Assembly (NCBI GenBank): GCA_964036665.1
Contig: OZ038526.1
Coordinates: 8,680,001 to 8,744,000, forward strand
Origin: Gordius sp. MW1
Taxonomy: Eukaryota; Nematomorpha; Gordioida; Gordea; Gordiidae
Reading direction: 5' to 3'
DNA: 64,000 nucleotides
Shown here: positions 60,507 through 64,000 of the stretch, piece after piece
Layout of the letters: every line of letters begins with the position of its first letter
How positions within the stretch are numbered: position 1 is the stretch's first letter
The notes under the pieces: generated by a model
Told to the model about the DNA's origin: nothing
Databases searched by the model: none
Seen by the model: the letters and a program-made list of their open reading frames with translations, nothing else
Made by a program: the position numbers and the translations under genes

Positions 60507-61999
60507 TGTTAATTGCTATGCAATTTATTGGCTTGCTTTTGGTTGTCCGTCCGTTGTCGGTTGTCAAACTTGTAATTTTTCAATAATTGCAGTGGAACCT
60601 TATAGGGTTTTTAATGGCTAGTATGCTTCGGTAAAAGACAGTTATTTTGCTTTTGCAAATAGACCAGCTTATGACCGCTGGTTGGCTGTATTTTTTTCGA
60701 CCTCGCCCGAGCCCAATATCTATTATTATTGTTGTTCCCGATTGATTAACTTTATACATTAATTCCTTTGGACAACTTATCTAGGGAGTTGCTATATATC
60801 GGATTATTGCAAACTGGTTAAATGATTCCTAGCAAAATATGATGACCATTGCTTCTACTTTATCTAACCCCGGCCAAAGAACCAAAAGTATATTGAACAA
60901 ATAGTGATTTATTATTAAAAAAGGTCAGATAAAGTAGAAGTGAGCAACGGTCAGCATTAATTTACGGACAATTATTTAGCCAGTTTCGCAATCATCCGTT
61001 ATAAAGCAACCTAGACAACTTGCCAAAAGAAAGTTATGTATAAAGGTAATCAGTCGGGCCCGTAAACTATAATGGATATTGGGCTCGGGCGGGGTCAAAG
61101 AATTAAAGCCAACCTGCGATCATTAGCTAGTCTATTTGCAAAAGCCAAATAAAAGTCCTTCACAGAAGCATAAGTAGAGCCCTGCAAAATTGAATTTTAT
61201 CGGCCCGAGCCCGACCCGAGCCCTAAACTTTTTTTTATTTTTTGCCCGAGCCCGACCCGAGCACGATTTGTTTTTTTCACTCAGGCCCGACCCGGGCCCG
61301 ACTTTTGTAAAAATGCCAATTTTATTTCAAAAATTTATTTATAAATTTATTACGATACTGAAAATTCCAGATGCAAAAAAAAATTATGTAGGGGGTGGCG
61401 TTCTGATTCAAGTTCACCATCAAATCCAAACCCCCCTCTCGCTTCCTCCTAATATTTGTATGTGATAATACCCCTAATAATAAATCATACTCACTCTATT
61501 GTTCAAAATAGCTACCATTATTTTTGCTTTTAAACTTAATCCACACACTCTATTGTTTTAAATCTTTCATCATCACTCATAGTCAAAGTCATACATAGCG
61601 TAGATAGATCCACACGGCTAACCAAGAAATTAATATGAGGTGGTGGGGGGGGGGGGGGTAGTAAAATTCTGAATATTTATTTGTAGGGGGATTATCTTGT
61701 ATTTTAATTATACTTTGGATTAAAATTTATTCAAATTTTTTTCGGGCTCGGGCCTCGGGTGGGGCTGGCCCATCAGGCCCGACCCAAGCCCTAGGCCCGA
61801 TCAATGTTTTAAAATTTGCCCGAGCCCGGCCCAAAAGCCCGTCGGGCCGGGCTCCGGCCGGGCCTCGGACGGCCTGTGCAGGGCTCTAAGCATAAGTCCT
61901 TAGAAATTAAATAACCCTATAAGTTTCAACGGCAATTATTAAAAAATTACTAGTTGGACGGACGGACAACCAAAAGCGAGCCCATATATTGCATAGTAA
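60507..61999. mobile_element. Long inverted-arm element with GCTATGCAATTTATTGGC ends
   Basis: The left arm TTAATTGCTATGCAATTTAT plus CTTGCTTTTGGTTGTCCGTC is inverted at GACGGACAACCAAAAGCGAG plus CCCATATATTGCATAG (about 61955-61998). The arms continue inward (TTTTTCAATAATTGC against GCAATTATTAAAAA; CTTCTACTTTATCT against AGATAAAGTAGAAG). They meet near 60890-60940, so most of the element can fold back. A TAGAG-family element (61175-61888) is nested in the right arm. Confidence 0.75.
61175..61888. mobile_element. Non-autonomous hAT-like element, TAGAGCCCTGCA ends, exact 8-bp duplication
   Basis: TAGAGCCCTGCAAAATTG and GTGCAGGGCTCTA are inverted. AGCATAAG flanks it exactly (61167-61174 and 61889-61896). 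GCCCGAGCCCGACC-type repeats lie at both ends in opposite orientation. No transposase. Confidence 0.9.
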
Positions 62000-62184
62000 A
62001 TAAAAATCAGCATATTAGTGAGAGGCATCACCCTGATGAAAGAGGCAAAATGTTAGATTTTAAATTCGATAGCAATAGAAATTATAAGCTTGACATAAAG
62101 TTTAAAACGCTTATAAATGGGTATGACAATAGTCCACAAAATTTGATGGGAAAGGGGGGGGGGGTATGTTGGACTATCAAAAAC

Positions 62185-63418
62185 TAGAGACCTGCACGGC
62201 CCGGCCCGGCCCGCGGACGAGTCTAAAAGCCCATCCCACGGGCCGGGCTTGGACGGGCTTCTGCTTAAAAATAAAACAACGGGCCGGGCCTGGACGTGCC
62301 GTTATATAACTTAACGGGCTCGGACCGGGCCTAATTATACTTAAGGCCCGTTAAAAGCCCGTTACGAAATAAATTAGATTTAGTATAAAAGAAGGTATTA
62401 TTATATGTTCTAATTTATAATTATTAATTGCTATGCAATTTATTTTATATGTATTAAATTAAGAAAGAAAGTTAAAATTTATTTCCATTCTAGTTAATTA
62501 ATTCATCAATATCTCCCGAATTATAAATGTTAAAGATAATTTATACACGCTTTTTTATATTAATTGCTATGCAATTTATGGGCTCTCTTTTGGTTGTCCG
62601 TCCTATCTTGTCCAACTGTAATTTTTCAATAATTGCCGTGGAAACTTATACGGGTTTAATGGCTGTGGACTTATGCTACTGTAAAAGACTTAAATTTGCT
62701 TTCGCAAATCGATTAGTTAATGACCGCTGATTGGCTTTATTTTCGACCTCGACCGAGCTCTAATTCTATTCTCGTTTTTGTGCCCGACTGATTACTTTTA
62801 TTAATGAATTTCCTTAGGCAACTTGTCTAGGTTGTTGCTATATATCAGATATTTGCAAAACTGGCTAAAATTCCCTGCAAATTAATGCTGACCGTTGCTT
62901 AAATCTACTTTATCTGACCCTGGCCAAATGCCAAAATTCAAATACTCATATTAACAAATTTGAAAAAAAATTCTAAAATTTATTTCTTCAATTTACTTTT
63001 TAAAATATCACTGTTTTTCCATTTTATATCAAAACCTAATTATTTAAAATGGTGGAAAAGCAAAGAAGCTAAGTAACTTTAGCAAAAACTAAATAATCTT
63101 AAATAAAGGTTTTAAAAGTTTATTTGGCTTATATTGTTTTTTTGTATCCTGAAGTGCCAATTGTAAAAAAATTTTCCACGTAGGTGGTCTTAAAAGATAG
63201 AAGAACCCGACTCACTGCGAATTACTTATTTATTATTATTTTACAGTATTTTTATCAATATTAACACATACATATTGTTTACCATCACGATAAGAAAATT
63301 TAAGTAAAAAATAGAAAGAAAAAATTTTACGGGCCCGCGCCGGGCTTTGTATGAGATTAGCGGGCCGGCCCCGGGGGCTTTATTTTTATTACATAAACAG
63401 GCCCGTTGCAGGTCTCTA
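62185..63418. mobile_element. TAGAG-family element with nested sequence
   Basis: TAGAGACCTGCACGGCCCGG and CCCGTTGCAGGTCTCTA are inverted and carry CGGGCC repeats inside. The middle (about 62555-62970) is one arm of the GCTATGCAATTTATGGGC element. The flanking 8-mers (TCAAAAAC, ATGTAAAC) match at only 4 of 8, so either they have decayed or the two ends come from different insertions. Confidence 0.65.
62555..62970. repeat. Single arm of the GCTATGCAATTTATGGGC inverted-arm family
   Basis: TAATTGCTATGCAATTTATG, GGTTGTCCGTCC, TTTTTCAATAATTGCCGTGG, GACCGCTGATTGGCT and TCTACTTTATCTGACCC follow in the order of the left arm of 60507-61999. No right arm follows. Confidence 0.75.
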
Positions 63419-63540
63419 ATGTAAACTATAGCAAAAATTGTATTATTTATATACTTATATTAGAAGATGTTGGCCAAACTTTAACAACTGTCAGATCTTA
63501 ATTGGCCCAACCACAACAGCTATTAAAAAATTTTAAGCGA

Positions 63541-63760
63541 GTGTTGTTTTTATATCAAGATATTGATAATGTTTTTCACATATTATCCTTTAATTTGTCA
63601 CAGGCTTATTTATTACAAAAAAAATAAGGGTAGATTATTTGAAAGTTGAGGTAAAAATGGCAAAATAAGAGAGGAAATACCTTTGGGGCAATAAATAACA
63701 TTGTAACGAATATTATTTAGGAAAAAATTGTGTTTTTGCATCCGCTAGATGGCTGTTTAT
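63541..63760 (+). repeat. Dispersed repeat shared with 59866-60077, copy 2
   Basis: The blocks TTTAATTTGTCACAGGCTTA, AAAGTTGAGGTAAAAATGGC, CTTTGGGGCAATAAATAACA and TCCGCTAGATGGCTG match in order. Confidence 0.75.
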
Positions 63761-63800
63761 GTGAAAACAACAGGGCTACACATAGACTGAATAGAATAGT

Positions 63801-64000
63801 AGTGTTGTAAAAACGGCTGGCTGGTTTTTCCCAGCGTGTTGCCAAGCTTGGTAATTGGTGTAAAAAATTTCGCCTAACCCTTTCAGTGTTAGGTGAATTT
63901 TTTTGGTTCACCCTTGGTGTTTGGCGCTTTGGGTGAGAATTATTTTGGTCGACCTTTGGCGTTTTTGTTAAAAAAACACCCAAAGGGTGCCAGGCATAAG
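63801..64000. mobile_element. GTGTTGTAAAAACGGCTGG palindromic element, cut by the window end
   Basis: It begins GTAGTGTTGTAAAAACGGCT like 50911-51057. Its interior differs (TTGGTGTTTGGCGCTTTGGG and partial complements). Its right end lies outside the window. Confidence 0.55.

Overview
The window is eukaryotic nuclear DNA: AT-rich, with split genes, GT-AG introns and a heavy load of transposons. The gene content and the RTE-like, Ty3 and hAT-like elements suggest an arthropod, probably an insect. That is an inference and no species can be named.

Two genes were reconstructed by joining exons whose reading phases agree. The first (+ strand, 19572-35463) encodes a PDE8-type cAMP phosphodiesterase in 20 coding exons. 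The exon lengths sum to 3105 nt, which gives 1034 codons plus stop. It runs from an MGC myristoylation-type N-terminus through a receiver-like domain, a PAS domain and an HD-type catalytic domain. The catalytic domain carries an unusually long Ser/Pro-rich loop. The second (- strand, 53453 down to 41022) encodes a BOD1/BOD1L1 (SHG1-domain) homologue, with 15 coding exons placed and a short part unresolved between 49845 and 51479. The two genes converge. About 5 kb of transposons lie between their 3' ends.

The rest is mobile-element debris. 614-3060 holds two Ty3/gypsy integrase fragments in a large inverted repeat. 4255-6879 holds a broken Ty3 gag-protease-RT. 6890-8537 and 42190-43700 are related long elements with AT-rich inverted ends and internal tandem arrays. 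20082-22298 is a hAT transposon with a decayed transposase, inserted in a MITE inside PDE8 intron 1. 36150-38775 and 56212-58070 are two copies of a foldback-like element with 9-bp target duplications. The first was entered by a non-LTR retrotransposon, and the second carries a large inverted C-run/G-run minisatellite. Several non-autonomous hAT-like families are dated by exact or near-exact 8-bp duplications (38849-40158, 61175-61888, 48558-49400, 44957-45118, 53506-53812). Another family uses 9 bp (39503-39757).

No rRNA, CRISPR array or convincing tRNA gene was seen. The strongest novelty candidates are the foldback family with its minisatellite core, a MITE 52 bp upstream of the BOD1L-like start codon, and the expanded PDE8 catalytic loop.
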